Source: Vreelandella halophila (lineage in GTDB: Bacteria > Pseudomonadota > Gammaproteobacteria > Pseudomonadales > Oleiphilaceae). Taken from it: 64,000 nt of DNA. Shown here piece by piece: positions 40,899 to 51,633 of the stretch. Location: contig NZ_WMEX01000001.1 in NCBI RefSeq assembly GCF_009856365.1, positions 558,001-622,000 of the forward strand, in the 5' to 3' direction. A program made the position numbers and the translations under genes. A model generated the notes under the pieces. The model saw only the letters and a list, made by a program, of their open reading frames with translations, was not told the origin of the DNA and searched no databases. Numbering within the stretch: position 1 is the stretch's first letter; the number at the start of each line of letters is the position of its first letter.

Positions 40899-40973
40899 GG
40901 CTTCGGGCTCCCTCTTGCAAAATATGGCCACTGTGCTTCACTGCCGCCTGAACCCGCGAGTGAGGCAAGCGCA

Positions 40974-41564
40974 TTGGCCAGTGATCCTGTTGAATTCCTG
41001 ACGCCCAACCCGGAGGGATGGCTGCCGGCGGCGCACCCCAGGCCCTCGGACAACCACGATGCCCGGCCTGCAGAAGCCGGCGTTTCGCTGCTGGTGATTC
41101 ACGGTATCAGCCTCCCTCCCGGTGAGTTCGGTGGCGACGCCATCGAGCGCCTCTTCTGCAACACCCTGGACTGCAGTGAGCACCCCTGGTTTGAGCGGCT
41201 GCGTAACCTGCGTGTATCGGCCCACCTTCTGATCCGGCGCGACGGGCAACTGGTGCAGTTTGTTTCCCTGCTGGATCGGGCCTGGCACGCCGGGCGTTCC
41301 TGTTTCAATGGCCAGGCGGAATGCAATGACTTCGGCATTGGTATTGAGCTGGAGGGCGCCGATGACACGCCCTATACGGAAGCCCAGTACGACCGCCTGA
41401 TTCCGCTGGCCCGGGGCATCATGCGCAGTTTCCCGTCTATTACCCCGGACCGGGTTGTGGGGCATGCCGACATTGCGCCGGAGCGCAAGACCGATCCGGG
41501 GCCCGCCTTTGACTGGCTGCGGCTCCGGCGGGGCATTGCACAGACGGCAGAGGGACTGAGCTGA
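40974..41564 (+). CDS. ampD: 1,6-anhydro-N-acetylmuramyl-L-alanine amidase
   Basis: No ATG lies near the family N terminus; the TTG at 40974 with GAGG eight bases upstream gives 196 residues. The enzyme cleaves anhydromuropeptides in the cytoplasm during cell-wall recycling. The zinc ligands His43 (VIHGIS), His164 (GHADI) and Asp174 (KTDPG) and Glu125 (GIELEG) correspond to His34, His154, Asp164 and Glu116 in the Citrobacter enzyme. The stop overlaps the ampE start by one base, the standard ampDE operon. Confidence 0.95.
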   Translation: MASDPVEFLTPNPEGWLPAAHPRPSDNHDARPAEAGVSLLVIHGISLPPGEFGGDAIERLFCNTLDCSEHPWFERLRNLRVSAHLLIRRDGQLVQFVSLLDRAWHAGRSCFNGQAECNDFGIGIELEGADDTPYTEAQYDRLIPLARGIMRSFPSITPDRVVGHADIAPERKTDPGPAFDWLRLRRGIAQTAEGLS

Positions 41565-42454
41565 TGCGTCTTCTGGTGATTCTTCTGGCCTGGATGCTGC
41601 GCCGGCAACTCGATGCCCGCGGCTGGCTGGATCCGGGGTACTGGCAGAGGCGGCTCCTGGAGCATGCGCCGCCGGAGAAGGACGGGGGGCGGGGTACGCT
41701 GCGCTGGCTGCTGCCCCTGTACGGACTGCTCGTTGTTCTCACTGGCCTGCTTTCATGGGGGACAAGTGGTATCGCCGGGGGGCTCTGGGCAAGCCTGCTG
41801 GCGCTCGCACTGCTGGTGGCCGGTACCGGTATGCCGGGCTGGCGGGCACCGCTCAGGGCCTACAGTGCGGCCTGGCGCACCGGGGATATGCAGGCAGCCT
41901 GGCATCATGTCTCGCCACTGCTGCCTGTGGAGCAGCGGGGCGCGGCACTGGCGCCGGAACAACTTCACCTGAGCCTGTGCGGTGCGCTGATCCAGACCAC
42001 CTTTGAGCGCTACTTCCTGCCGCTGTTCTGGTACGCTCTTCTGGGCCCCGCCGGGGTGGTACTGATCCTGGTCGCCCTGATGCTGCGCGACCACTACCCC
42101 TCCACCAGAGTCCGCGCCCGCTTCGGGCGCTGGGTTCACTGGCTCGCTGTACCGCCGCGCTGGCTGCTGTCATTCAGCTTTGCCCTGGCGGGAGACTTCT
42201 CCGGCTGGTCGGGTGAACCCCGTAATCGCCGTCCCCGGCGGACGGACAGCTGTGGCGAGGTGCTTCTGATCGCCGCCGGCAGCGCCCTTTCAAGCTACGC
42301 CCTGGATCCTGCCCGCTTCCAGGCCCATGACCCGGATGGCTGGCCGGATTACGGTCACAGGAGTCTGCTGGCCGTGCGTCATCTGCTGAACCGCAGCCTG
42401 CTTGTCTGGCTGGCGGTTCTGGCTGTGCTCGCGCTCATGGGGGTTCTGCCCTGA
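41564..42454 (+). CDS. ampE: AmpE-like membrane protein (cell-wall recycling regulator)
   Basis: The 296-residue protein has about four membrane segments, including LRWLLPLYGLLVVLTGLL near residue 45 and YALLGPAGVVLILVALML near residue 158, and ends in the helix LVWLAVLAVLALMGVLP. The layout and one-base overlap with ampD match AmpE, a putative sensory protein in the beta-lactamase induction system. No ampC or ampR gene is within the window, so a wider wall-recycling role is more likely here. Confidence 0.88.
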   Translation: MRLLVILLAWMLRRQLDARGWLDPGYWQRRLLEHAPPEKDGGRGTLRWLLPLYGLLVVLTGLLSWGTSGIAGGLWASLLALALLVAGTGMPGWRAPLRAYSAAWRTGDMQAAWHHVSPLLPVEQRGAALAPEQLHLSLCGALIQTTFERYFLPLFWYALLGPAGVVLILVALMLRDHYPSTRVRARFGRWVHWLAVPPRWLLSFSFALAGDFSGWSGEPRNRRPRRTDSCGEVLLIAAGSALSSYALDPARFQAHDPDGWPDYGHRSLLAVRHLLNRSLLVWLAVLAVLALMGVLP

Positions 42455-42680
42455 AGGCTCAAGATCCGCGGGAAAAAGTCGTTAAACAGCCCATGGAACT
42501 GACGGATCAGGCTTGTCCCGGTGCATATCTGACCTAGACTTCCGGGCACGGAATGATTCAGAGGCTACTGTGAATCGAATAACGCCGCATCGGAGTGCGG
42601 CACACAGGCGATAGCGCCGGCAGGATCCAGGGCCGGCCTGCCAGTACGACTGGTGTGTTTGAACGCTCGGAGGGCGTACC

Positions 42681-44714
42681 GTGAAGAAACTGCTGACCCC
42701 CGCCATTCTGCTGATGAACAGGCTGAAGTTTGTCTACAAGTTCAGCCTGATCAGTGTTCTGTTCCTGATCCCTATAGCGGGACTGGGGTATCTCCTGGTG
42801 AGCCAGCTGAATGCCTCCATTGATGACCTGAACAAGGCGATCGATGGTACAGAGGCGGTTGCCGAGGCCAATGACCTGGTGCGCAGTGCCCAGCGCTTCC
42901 GCGATTACCACACGGTGGTGCGGGTGCGGGAGCTCGAAGGCGGACTCCGGGACAAGTCGCAGCAGGCCAGGGCGGCCGTTACCGAGCAGCTGCAGGTACT
43001 GAGCGACTATGCGGATACCCTGGATAACGGGGATACCCTGAAGACGCAGCTGGATGAGGTGACCTCGGCCTGGACCCGTATGCTGGAGGAGGATCAGTAC
43101 CTGCAGACCCCTGATCGTCAGTTCAATCTCTACGACCGTTTCTTCCAGAAGACACTGGCGCTGCGCAACACGGTGCTCCAGGTCAGCGGGCTGGGGCAGG
43201 ATCCGTCCAACAGTGTGCAGATGCTGCTGGAACTGGTCATCAATGGCATGACGCCGGTCGCCGATGAGATGGGCCAGGCCCGTGCCTTCGGCCTTCATGG
43301 CCTCAATGAGGGACGGCTCTCGGGGCCGCTCAGTGAGCGGATGAACGGCATCTATGACAGCCTCACCAACGTCAGCAACCAGCTGCAGACGGCCTTCGAC
43401 CTTGGTTTCGATGCGGCACCCGTCATCGGCCAGCGTTTCACACAGGACGCGGAGCGGCTCAGCAAGGCGCCCATCGAGATCCGTGACCTTATGGAAGAGG
43501 AGGTGATCACTCCCTTCAGGCTTGAGTTTCCGGCGGAGGAGTATGATGTCCGTGTGTCCGAGTCCATCGGTCAGCTCTATTCCGTGGGCAATGACATACT
43601 CGACGCCATCCGGGGCCAGCTGCAGGCGCGTCTTGCCAGTGAACGCCAGCAGCGGACCATCATCTTTGCCTCCCTTGCGGTCGTTCTTCTGATCATTGTC
43701 TGGCTGTATACCGGTTTCTATTACTCAGTGCGCTCCTCCATCCGCAAGTTTGCGGATTCAGCCCGCCGTGTGGCGGATGGCGACATGCGGGTGCAGCTTG
43801 AACTCAACAGCCGGGACGAGCTGGGCGAACTCAGCACCGAGTTCAACGGCATGACCGAGAGCATCCGCGAGCTGGTGGAATCCGTGCGTGAGACGGTCAA
43901 CCGGGTGGATCAGCAGGCACGGCGCGTAAACGAGACAGCCACCTCCAATTCGGATGCCGTCTCCCGCCAGATGCAGGAGACGGACCAGATCAATGATGCC
44001 ATGAAGCAGATGGTGGATACGGTCCAGGAGGTGGCCCAGAGCTCCCAGCAGGCTTCGGATTATGCCAACGAGGCCGATTCCGAGGCGGATCAGGGGCGTG
44101 CCGTGGTAAGTGATACCGTGCAGACGATCAACCGGCTGGCGGATGAGATCAAGGGCTCAGCGGACGTCATCAACCGGGTCAGCAACGACAGCGACAGCAT
44201 CAGTCAGGTGCTGGACGAGATCAAGGCGATCGCCGAGCAGACCAACCTGCTGGCCCTGAACGCGGCCATTGAGGCGGCACGGGCCGGGGAGCAGGGGCGC
44301 GGCTTTGCGGTCGTGGCGGATGAGGTGCGTTCGCTGTCACAGCGCACGCACAAGTCCACGGAAGAGATCGAGGAGATGGTCGGGCGGCTGCAGTCCGGCG
44401 TGAAGGACGCCGTGAGTGCCATGAACAACAGCCATGAGGTGACCAACGAGACGGTGACCAAGTCCAGTGAGGTGACCGAGGCACTGGAGAATATCGTCAG
44501 CGCCATTTCCCGGATCGTGGATATGAGTCAGCAGATCGCCCAGGCGGCGGAGGAGCAGTCCGCGGTCGCCAACAACATCAACAGTAATGTCGAGACGATT
44601 TCCGAGGTGGGTCGCGAAACGGCGGGCAACGCCGAAGAGACCCTCTCCGCAAGCCGTGAGCTATCGGACCTGACCGCCTCACTGCACGAACAGGTCGAGC
44701 GCTTCAGGGTGTAG
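42681..44714 (+). CDS. Methyl-accepting chemotaxis protein
   Basis: The 677-residue receptor begins with a GTG behind GGAGGG. It has an N-terminal helix (about 20-40), a periplasmic helical sensor region of about 290 residues (with no recognised Cache motif), a second helix near 328-352, a HAMP domain (about 353-410), and a signalling domain with the hairpin tip [20 protein letters not shown]. No C-terminal CheR pentapeptide is seen. In its 226-bp leader, GATTCA/TGAATC (42555-42576) and GCCGCA/TGCGGC (42584-42601) form two hairpins, and TAAA-N15-ACGGATCA near 42485 weakly resembles a FliA promoter. It overlaps the convergent adenosyltransferase by 11 bases. Confidence 0.93.
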   Translation: MKKLLTPAILLMNRLKFVYKFSLISVLFLIPIAGLGYLLVSQLNASIDDLNKAIDGTEAVAEANDLVRSAQRFRDYHTVVRVRELEGGLRDKSQQARAAVTEQLQVLSDYADTLDNGDTLKTQLDEVTSAWTRMLEEDQYLQTPDRQFNLYDRFFQKTLALRNTVLQVSGLGQDPSNSVQMLLELVINGMTPVADEMGQARAFGLHGLNEGRLSGPLSERMNGIYDSLTNVSNQLQTAFDLGFDAAPVIGQRFTQDAERLSKAPIEIRDLMEEEVITPFRLEFPAEEYDVRVSESIGQLYSVGNDILDAIRGQLQARLASERQQRTIIFASLAVVLLIIVWLYTGFYYSVRSSIRKFADSARRVADGDMRVQLELNSRDELGELSTEFNGMTESIRELVESVRETVNRVDQQARRVNETATSNSDAVSRQMQETDQINDAMKQMVDTVQEVAQSSQQASDYANEADSEADQGRAVVSDTVQTINRLADEIKGSADVINRVSNDSDSISQVLDEIKAIAEQTNLLALNAAIEAARAGEQGRGFAVVADEVRSLSQRTHKSTEEIEEMVGRLQSGVKDAVSAMNNSHEVTNETVTKSSEVTEALENIVSAISRIVDMSQQIAQAAEEQSAVANNINSNVETISEVGRETAGNAEETLSASRELSDLTASLHEQVERFRV

Positions 44715-45270
44715 GCTTGCTCATCTGCTGGTCCCAGAGCACTTCCGCCGCGCCCTCGCGGCGGGCCAGCACCCGGGAGGCGACGAACAGGAAGTCCGAA
44801 AGCCGGTTGAGATACTGGCGGGCGTCCGGGTTGATGGACTCCTCATGACCAAGCGCCACCGTAATCCGTTCCGCGCGGCGGCATACCGCCCGTGCCATAT
44901 GGCACTGGGCCGCGGGCATGGACCCACCGGGCAGGATGAAGTTCTTCAGCGGCGGCAGGTCCTGGTTCCAGTGGTCGAGGGTGCTTTCGAGCCAATCGAT
45001 GTGACTGTCCGCGACCACGCGACTCCCTGGAATGGCAAACTCGCCGCCCAGATCGAAGAGGTGATGCTGAACCCGTTGCAGCACTTCCTTCAGTTCCGTT
45101 TCCTCGCTGCCGAGTGACTCGATCAGGATGCCCATCTGAGCATTGAGCTCGTCCATGGTGCCCATGGCTTCGACCCGCAGACTGTTTTTGGCGATGCGGT
45201 TGCCATCGGCGAGACCGGTGGTGCCGTCATCGCCGGTGCGGGTGTAGATCTTGGAGAGGCGGTTGCCCAT
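44704..45270 (-). CDS. Cob(I)yrinic acid a,c-diamide adenosyltransferase, PduO type
   Basis: The 188-residue four-helix protein is an ATP:cob(I)alamin adenosyltransferase of the PduO/MMAB type. The ATP-binding N terminus [15 protein letters not shown] (residues 9-23) and the motifs [20 protein letters not shown] and [13 protein letters not shown] are conserved. It makes adenosylcobalamin for mutases or class II reductases, so the organism uses or scavenges cobamides. No other cobalamin gene is near. It ends in overlap with the chemoreceptor gene on the opposite strand. Confidence 0.93.
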   Translation of the reverse strand: MGNRLSKIYTRTGDDGTTGLADGNRIAKNSLRVEAMGTMDELNAQMGILIESLGSEETELKEVLQRVQHHLFDLGGEFAIPGSRVVADSHIDWLESTLDHWNQDLPPLKNFILPGGSMPAAQCHMARAVCRRAERITVALGHEESINPDARQYLNRLSDFLFVASRVLARREGAAEVLWDQQMSKPTP

Positions 45271-45316
45271 GCGTCCGTCCGTTTTCCGTCGTGACTGATT
45301 CCCGGGATACGCTGTC

Positions 45317-48169
45317 TTACAGCGCCCGGATCTGTTCCAGCTGCTCGTTCAGCCGCTGGCGCTGGCTTTCCGCATCCTCCAGCTTGGCCTTTTCCTTCTC
45401 CACCACCTCTGCCGGTGCCTTTTCGACAAAGCCGGCATTGCCGAGCTTGCCGCCCAGGCGCTGGATCTCCTTGTCGAGCTTTTCCAGCTCCCGGCTCAGG
45501 CGCGCGATCTCTTCATCCTTGTCGATGAGGTTGGCCATGGGCACCAGCACTTCCAGCTCGCCCACCAGCTGTGTGGCGGAGAGCGGGGCCTCGCCGTCAT
45601 CGACCCAGTCGATGCTTTCAAGCTTGGCCAGGGATTTCAGGAAGGTCCGGTTGGCCTCCATGCGCTCACGGTCCTGTTCGTCGCCGTGGCGAAGGAGCAC
45701 TGGCAATGCCCGGGCCGGGGAGATGTTCATTTCGCCACGGATATTGCGCACGGCCAGGATCACGCCCTTGAGCCACTCGATATCCGCCTCGGCGTCGGCA
45801 TCCTCCAGGTTGCGGTCCGGCTCCGGATAGGCCTGGAGCATGACCGTTTCGCCGGTCACGCCGGCCAGCGGGGCCACGCGCTGCCAGATTTCCTCCGTGA
45901 TGAAGGGCATCAGCGGATGGGCCAGCCGCAGTACCGTTTCCAGAACCTGCACCAGGGTCCGCCGGGTGCCACGCTTGTGCTCGGCGGATTCATTGTCGTC
46001 GTAGAGCACTGGTTTGGAGAGCTCCAGGTACCAGTCGCAGTACTCGTTCCAGAGGAAGTCGTAGATGCTCTGGGCAATACGATCAAAGCGGTAATGGTCG
46101 AAGAAGCTGTTGGTTTCCTCGATGCAGGTCTGGAGGCGGCTCAGGATCCAGCGATCGGCCAGTGACAGCTCCAGAGGTTCGCCCGAGGTGCCGCAGTCTT
46201 CGCCTTCCGTGTTCATCAGCACGTAGCGGGCCGCGTTCCAGAGCTTGTTGCAGAAGTTCCGGTAGCCCTCGAGGCGCTTCATGTCCCAGTTGATGTCGCG
46301 GCCGGTGGTGGCCAGCGCCGCCAGGGTAAAGCGCAGGGCGTCGGTACCGTGGGCCTGGATGCCTTCCGGGAATTCCTCGCGTGTGTTTTTCGCGATCTTT
46401 TCGGCCAGCTGCGGCTGCATCATGTTGGCGGTGCGCTTGGCCACCAGGTCCTCGCTGCTGATGCCGTCGATCATGTCCATGGGGTCAAGCACGTTGCCCT
46501 TGGACTTGGACATCTTGTTGCCGTGCTCGTCACGGATCAGGCCGGTCACATACACCTGCTGGAACGGAACCTGGGGTGTGCCGTCCTCGTGCTTCATGAA
46601 CTGCAGGGTCATCATGATCATCCGGGCGACCCAGAAGAAGATGATGTCGAAGCCGGTGACCAGCACCTGGGTGGGATGGAAGGTGCGCAGGCGCTCGGTA
46701 TCTTCGGGCCAGCCCAGGGTGCCGAAGGTCCAGAGTGCGGAGCTGAACCAGGTGTCCAGTACGTCCTCGTCCTGCTGCAGTGTGCAATCGTCGGACAGGC
46801 TGTATTTGCTGCGGACCTCGCTTTCGGTGCGACCCACGTAGACGTTGCCGTCATCGTCGTACCAGGCCGGGATGCGGTGCCCCCACCACAGCTGGCGCGA
46901 GATGCACCAGTCCTGGATCTCGCGCATCCAGGCGTAGTACATGTTGGCGTACTGCTCCGGCACGAACTCGATATCGCCGTTCTCAACGGCCTTGATGGCG
47001 GGTTCGGCGAGGGGCTTGGTGGCCACGAACCACTGGTCCGTCAGCAGCGGTTCAATGATCAGGCCGGAACGGTCGCCGCGCGGGACCTTGAGCGTGTGGT
47101 CATCCACACCCTGCAGGCGACCTTCCGCCTTCATGGCTTCCACGATCTTCTCGCGGGCGTCAAAGCGGTTCAGGCCCGTGAAAGCCTCCGGCATGGTGCC
47201 GTTGAGCTCATGGTTGGGCGTGCCGTCGGCATTGAAGACCTCGGCCTGCTCACGGATGCTGGCATCCGGCGTGAGGATGTTCACCAGTGGCAGACCGCAG
47301 CGCTGACCCACCGCGTAGTCGTTAAAGTCGTGGGCGGGCGTGATCTTGACGCAGCCGCTGCCCATCTCCGGATCGGCGTGCTCATCGCCCACGATCGGGA
47401 TGTCGCGTTCCACCAGCGGCAGACGGATGGTGCCGCCGATCAGGTGTTTATAGCGTTCGTCCTCCGGGTTCACCGCCACGGCGGTATCACCGAGCATGGT
47501 CTCCGGGCGGGTGGTGCCGACCACCAGGTAGTCAGCCCCTTCGGAGGTGGTCTGCCCGCCGTTGATCGAATACCGGAAGTGCCAGAAATGGCCCTGTTCC
47601 TCGGCGTTCTCAACCTCGAGATCCGAGATGGCCGTGTGCAGTTTGGGGTCCCAGTTCACCAGGCGCTTGCCGCGGTAGATCAGGCCCTCGTCGTACAGCC
47701 GCACGAAGACTTCCTGGACGGCGCGGTAGAAGCCGTCGTCCATGGTGAAGCGTTCATGGTCCCAGTCCACCGAGGTGCCCAGCCGGCGCATCTGGCTGGT
47801 GATGGTGCCGCCGGACTGCTGCTTCCATTCCCAGACCTTGTCGATGAAGGCCTCGCGCCCGAGGTCATGGCGTGTCTGGCCTTCGTCACTGGCCAGGTTG
47901 CGTTCCACGACCATCTGGGTGGCGATGCCGGCATGGTCACTGCCCACCTGCCAGAGGGTGTTGTCGCCCTTCATGCGGCGGTGACGGATAAGCGCATCCA
48001 TGAGCGTGTGCTGGAAGGCATGGCCCATGTGCAGGCTGCCGGTCACGTTGGGCGGCGGGATCATGATGCAGAAGGGATCGCCCTCGCCGGAAGGCGCGAA
48101 ATAGCCGCGCTCTTCCCAGGTCCGGTACCACTGGTTCTCGATCTTTTCCGGCTGGTAGGTCTTGTCCAT
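45317..48169 (-). CDS. valS: Valyl-tRNA synthetase
   Basis: The 950-residue class I enzyme charges tRNA-Val. It has the HIGH motif in [16 protein letters not shown] near residue 39 and KMSKS in [16 protein letters not shown] near residue 555, an editing domain between, and a C-terminal coiled coil ([18 protein letters not shown]) that closes on the tRNA. The length is normal. It lies downstream of holC on the same strand, a conserved association. Confidence 0.97.
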   Translation of the reverse strand: MDKTYQPEKIENQWYRTWEERGYFAPSGEGDPFCIMIPPPNVTGSLHMGHAFQHTLMDALIRHRRMKGDNTLWQVGSDHAGIATQMVVERNLASDEGQTRHDLGREAFIDKVWEWKQQSGGTITSQMRRLGTSVDWDHERFTMDDGFYRAVQEVFVRLYDEGLIYRGKRLVNWDPKLHTAISDLEVENAEEQGHFWHFRYSINGGQTTSEGADYLVVGTTRPETMLGDTAVAVNPEDERYKHLIGGTIRLPLVERDIPIVGDEHADPEMGSGCVKITPAHDFNDYAVGQRCGLPLVNILTPDASIREQAEVFNADGTPNHELNGTMPEAFTGLNRFDAREKIVEAMKAEGRLQGVDDHTLKVPRGDRSGLIIEPLLTDQWFVATKPLAEPAIKAVENGDIEFVPEQYANMYYAWMREIQDWCISRQLWWGHRIPAWYDDDGNVYVGRTESEVRSKYSLSDDCTLQQDEDVLDTWFSSALWTFGTLGWPEDTERLRTFHPTQVLVTGFDIIFFWVARMIMMTLQFMKHEDGTPQVPFQQVYVTGLIRDEHGNKMSKSKGNVLDPMDMIDGISSEDLVAKRTANMMQPQLAEKIAKNTREEFPEGIQAHGTDALRFTLAALATTGRDINWDMKRLEGYRNFCNKLWNAARYVLMNTEGEDCGTSGEPLELSLADRWILSRLQTCIEETNSFFDHYRFDRIAQSIYDFLWNEYCDWYLELSKPVLYDDNESAEHKRGTRRTLVQVLETVLRLAHPLMPFITEEIWQRVAPLAGVTGETVMLQAYPEPDRNLEDADAEADIEWLKGVILAVRNIRGEMNISPARALPVLLRHGDEQDRERMEANRTFLKSLAKLESIDWVDDGEAPLSATQLVGELEVLVPMANLIDKDEEIARLSRELEKLDKEIQRLGGKLGNAGFVEKAPAEVVEKEKAKLEDAESQRQRLNEQLEQIRAL

Positions 48170-48260
48170 GCTTGTTCGGCCCGGGTCTGCTGGTGTGGGT
48201 TAAGGCATTAAAGGTTAACAGACTCGCGATTATACATGGTGGTCCGTCACCGGCGAACCG

Positions 48261-48698
48261 TCAGTCCCGCTTGCGGAAATCGTGGACCTGCGGGGTGATG
48301 CCCAACTCACGCAGCTGCCGGTACTGGGCGCGTGCCCGCTGGAGGCTGTCGTCGTCATTGCTGGCGATCAGAGCAAGGCGGGCAAAGCCATCTGCCGTGG
48401 CGGGGAGGCTGGGCGCGACGATGATCAGCGTGTCCCAGTCCGTGGTTGTCGGCTCGCATTCCAGTACCGCCACGGGTGCGTCCGGACGCTGGTCGCTGCT
48501 CCGGAGCCGGTCATGGGGCAGGAAAGCCTCCGGGCGGAAGGACCAGAGCATCCCGTCCAGCGCTTCGGCGGTCTCCGGGTCATCACAGAAAAGGGCTACC
48601 CGGTCACCATCCTGCCAGGCTTTTTCCGCCAGTCTCGCCGCGTGCAGCAGGCGGGCGTCACGGCCGGAGCCGGCCAGGATGTGGAACCAGTGACTCAT
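48261..48698 (-). CDS. holC: DNA polymerase III chi subunit
   Basis: The 145-residue protein matches HolC: the N terminus HWFHILAGSGRDARLLHAARL is an insertion-prone form of the family start, and GDRVALFCDDPETAEALDGML and FLPHDRL follow. Chi bridges the clamp loader to the single-stranded DNA binding protein. It is upstream of valS, the usual order, but the aminopeptidase gene pepA, often before holC, is absent; the lptFG genes diverge instead. Confidence 0.9.
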   Translation of the reverse strand: MSHWFHILAGSGRDARLLHAARLAEKAWQDGDRVALFCDDPETAEALDGMLWSFRPEAFLPHDRLRSSDQRPDAPVAVLECEPTTTDWDTLIIVAPSLPATADGFARLALIASNDDDSLQRARAQYRQLRELGITPQVHDFRKRD

Positions 48699-48786
48699 GG
48701 TGTCTTCCGGGGTTGGCTGTCATTGCTGCTACAGGTTATCTAGAATGGCCCTTCCTGTCAGGCGATGCGAGACGCTGGGACTGCCT

Positions 48787-49884
48787 GTGTTCATCATTTT
48801 CCGGTACCTGGGCCGTCAGGTCCTGACCACCATGACCGCCGTTGCGCTGGTGCTGCTGCTCATCTTCATGAGTGGCCGCTTCCTGCAGTATCTGGCGTCG
48901 GCCGCGGAAGGCGAGTACGCGGCCAACGTCATTTTCATCGTCATGGGCTACCGCCTGCCGGAATTCCTTGAGCTTATCCTGCCGCTGAGCTTCTTCCTGG
49001 GAATCCTGCTGACCTATGGGCGCATGTACCAGGAGAGTGAGATGACGGTGCTGACCGCCTGCGGGGTCAGCGAGCGCCAGGTCCTGTTCCTGACACTGGG
49101 CCCCGGTCTGCTGGTGGCCTGCCTGGTGGGGGCCATGAGCCTGTGGCTGACGCCGGCAGGGATCCAGCAGGTCGACCGTATCTTTGCGGAACAGGCCCAG
49201 CGCACGGGCTTCGAGATGCTGGCGCCGGGCCGTTTCCAGGAAATGGGATCGAACGACCGTGTCACCTATACCCGGGCCATGAGCGATGACAAGCAGACCC
49301 TGGAAGGGGTTTTCATGGCAGAGGGGGGTGACGACGGGCGCTTCACGCTGATGAAGGCGGTTGAGGGAACCCAGATCGTCGAAGGCGATGGTGAGCGTTT
49401 CCTGGTGTTGCATGAGGGCGTCCGTTTTGAGGGGCGCCCGGGCGGGGCGGAATTCGATGCCATGACCTTTGAGGATTACGGGCTCAGGATCGAGTCGCCC
49501 GGGGGCGTGAGCTCAGGGGGGTCCCGGGAAGGGCAGTCCACACTGGCGCTCATGGCGTCTGATGCACGTGCCGACCAGGCCATGGTCCACTGGCGTCTGT
49601 CTCTGCCGCTGCTGGTTCTGGTGATCACGGTCCTCGCCATTCCGCTGAGCCGGGTGAATCCACGCCAGGGCCGTTTCTTCCATCTGTTGCCGGGGATTCT
49701 GGTGTTCATCAGTTATCTGGGCGTTCTGATTCTGGGGCGGGATGCCATTGCCTCGGGTCAGGTTCCGGCCAGTGCGGGGCTCTGGGCTGTGCATGGCGCC
49801 TTTCTCGCCCTGGGTGTGGCAATGCTGGGGTGGCCTGCAATGCGGCTGCGCAGGGCTGCGGGGGTGCGCCATGCGTCTGATTGA
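48787..49884 (+). CDS. lptF: Lipopolysaccharide export permease LptF
   Basis: Taking the GTG at 48787 gives FIIFRYLGRQVLTT at the N terminus, matching LptF (365 residues); the frame is open further upstream but through the holC promoter region. Six membrane helices flank a periplasmic beta-jellyroll domain at about 135-260. ELILPLSFFLGILLTYGRMYQESEMTVLTACGVS near residue 58 (shown in parts: LILPLSFFLGILL, YQESEMTVLTACG) is the family core. It forms the LptB2FG pump that lifts LPS from the inner membrane. It overlaps lptG by 14 bases. Confidence 0.94.
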   Translation: MFIIFRYLGRQVLTTMTAVALVLLLIFMSGRFLQYLASAAEGEYAANVIFIVMGYRLPEFLELILPLSFFLGILLTYGRMYQESEMTVLTACGVSERQVLFLTLGPGLLVACLVGAMSLWLTPAGIQQVDRIFAEQAQRTGFEMLAPGRFQEMGSNDRVTYTRAMSDDKQTLEGVFMAEGGDDGRFTLMKAVEGTQIVEGDGERFLVLHEGVRFEGRPGGAEFDAMTFEDYGLRIESPGGVSSGGSREGQSTLALMASDARADQAMVHWRLSLPLLVLVITVLAIPLSRVNPRQGRFFHLLPGILVFISYLGVLILGRDAIASGQVPASAGLWAVHGAFLALGVAMLGWPAMRLRRAAGVRHASD

Positions 49885-50929
49885 CGGCTACATCATGCGG
49901 GTGGTGGCCGCCGCCATCCTTCTGGTGCTTCTGGTGGTGCAGTCACTGGATTTCGTGTTCGCCTACATCGCGGAGCTGGAGGATACGGTCAACGACTACC
50001 AGGCGTGGGAGGCTTTCCTCTTCATGCTCTATACCCTGCCACGGCGGATCTATGAGTTTCTGCCGCTGGCCGCATTCATGGGGGCCCTGGTGGGCCTGGG
50101 ACAGCTGGCGAACAATTCCGAGCTGGTGGTGATCCGGGCCGCTGGCGTTTCGCTGGGGCGTGTTACCTGGTCCGCCATGAAGCCGGCGCTGGTGGTGGTT
50201 GTAATCAGCCTGCTGATCGGGGATTTTGTGGCCCCGCCGCTGGAGCAGGCCGCCCAGAGCAACAAGGCAGTCGCCCGGCACGGAGGGCAGGCCGCGGCAA
50301 CCCATGGGTTCTGGCACCGCGAGGACGATGTCTTCATGCATTTCAACACGGTGCTGCCCAATGGCGAACTCCATGGCGTTTCCCTGTTCCGTTTCGGTGA
50401 GGACGAGTGGCTGGAGGAGGCCCTCTATGCCAAACGCGGGGAATACCAGGGCGATTACTGGCTGCTGCACGATGTGAGCCACTCCCGGATCCGGGAGCAG
50501 TCCGTGAGCACGGAGGAGCAGGACACGTTCCGGTGGGAGAATGGCCTCTCGCCCGATGTGCTCAGTGTTCTGACCGTGAGGCCGGATCGGCTGGCGATCA
50601 GTGGCCTCTATACCTACGCCACCTATATGGAGAACCAGGGGCTGAATGCCAGCGACTACTGGCTGGCGCTCTGGAAGAAGACCCTGCAGCCGCTGGGGAC
50701 CGCCGCCATGGTGCTGCTCGCCATTTCCTTTGTCTTCGGACCGTTGCGTTCGGTCACCATGGGGTTCCGGATCTTCTGTGGGCTGCTGGCCGGGCTCGGC
50801 TTCAAGTACACCCAGGACCTGCTTGGGCCCATGAGTCTGGTCTACGGCTTCAGCCCCGCGCTGGCCACCATCGTGCCGATTGCGATTGCCGGGAGCATCG
50901 GTGTGGTGCTGCTGCGCCGGGCAGGATGA
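49871..50929 (+). CDS. lptG: Lipopolysaccharide export permease LptG
   Basis: The ATG at 49871 lies inside the end of lptF and gives 352 residues starting MRLIDGYIMRVVAAAILLVL. The layout mirrors LptF: helices at both ends and a periplasmic domain at about 125-260. LPLAAFMGALVGLGQLANNS and VVIRAAGVSLGRV are typical of LptG. Together with LptF and LptB it powers LPS transport to the outer membrane. Its end lies 6 bases from the convergent RDD gene. Confidence 0.94.
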   Translation: MRLIDGYIMRVVAAAILLVLLVVQSLDFVFAYIAELEDTVNDYQAWEAFLFMLYTLPRRIYEFLPLAAFMGALVGLGQLANNSELVVIRAAGVSLGRVTWSAMKPALVVVVISLLIGDFVAPPLEQAAQSNKAVARHGGQAAATHGFWHREDDVFMHFNTVLPNGELHGVSLFRFGEDEWLEEALYAKRGEYQGDYWLLHDVSHSRIREQSVSTEEQDTFRWENGLSPDVLSVLTVRPDRLAISGLYTYATYMENQGLNASDYWLALWKKTLQPLGTAAMVLLAISFVFGPLRSVTMGFRIFCGLLAGLGFKYTQDLLGPMSLVYGFSPALATIVPIAIAGSIGVVLLRRAG

Positions 50930-50935
50930 CGCCGT

Positions 50936-51451
50936 TTACTGCTTTTTGTTCCTTTTCGGCAGCTGCACCGTGCGGCTTCCCGACAGGCGATCCGTCCAGC
51001 TCCGGTGCTGCGGGTCCAGCCACTGCCACAGCCAGCCAAGCCCGAAGGTTGCCCAGCTCAAAACGCCTGCAACGATCCTCAGTAAAGCCTGGCTCCAGCT
51101 GACCACGGATCCGTCCGCGTTCTCGACCCGGATCCGCCAGGTCTGCATGCCCAGCGTCTGGCCTGCACGGCGCCAGAAGAACCCAAAGAACAGCCACAGG
51201 CTGCCGGCCAGCACCAGCGTCAGTACCGGATCATACCCGATGCTGCCCCCGGGCTCCGCTATGGTGGCGTAGCGGTCGCTGAAAAGGCCGATGTTGATCA
51301 GCAGCTTGTGCAGGCCGGTGTAGACCGCTGTGACCACAAAGACCAGCGCAATGCACAGCAGGCTGTCATAGAGCATGGCCATCAGCCGGCGCCAGATCGG
51401 GGCCGGAGGGTGCGAGTCGGAGGTTGCGGGGGCGCTGTTCATCAGGGTCAC
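50936..51451 (-). CDS. RDD family membrane protein
   Basis: The 171-residue protein has an RDD domain: [18 protein letters not shown] with the R..D pair near residues 21-29, two hydrophobic helices, and [19 protein letters not shown] near residue 93, followed by a third helix and the second aspartate in SWTDRLSG. The family is of unknown function and often linked to Na+/H+ exchange in halophiles, which is suggestive but not proof. It lies alone between lptG and the divergent alaS; neighbouring RDD genes next to lptFG are common. Confidence 0.87.
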   Translation of the reverse strand: MTLMNSAPATSDSHPPAPIWRRLMAMLYDSLLCIALVFVVTAVYTGLHKLLINIGLFSDRYATIAEPGGSIGYDPVLTLVLAGSLWLFFGFFWRRAGQTLGMQTWRIRVENADGSVVSWSQALLRIVAGVLSWATFGLGWLWQWLDPQHRSWTDRLSGSRTVQLPKRNKKQ

Positions 51452-51633
51452 GGCTGTTGCTGGAGGTGGTCGGTATTGTACCGGCTCAGGGCTGGCGCGG
51501 CGAGGCGGCGGGTTGCCCGCGGCGTGATGCGGTCCCCGTATGGCGCGTTCCCCGGCTTTTTTCGGCTGTGTTAGAGTGTCGCCTTCAGAGTCAATGCAAT
51601 CCTCATCACCAAGAGAATGGGTCCGAGTCCGCT

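Noticed and set aside
42455-42680. c-di-GMP riboswitch before the chemoreceptor
   Set aside because: The CACG and GGGCAAACC-type core elements are not present in the right arrangement.
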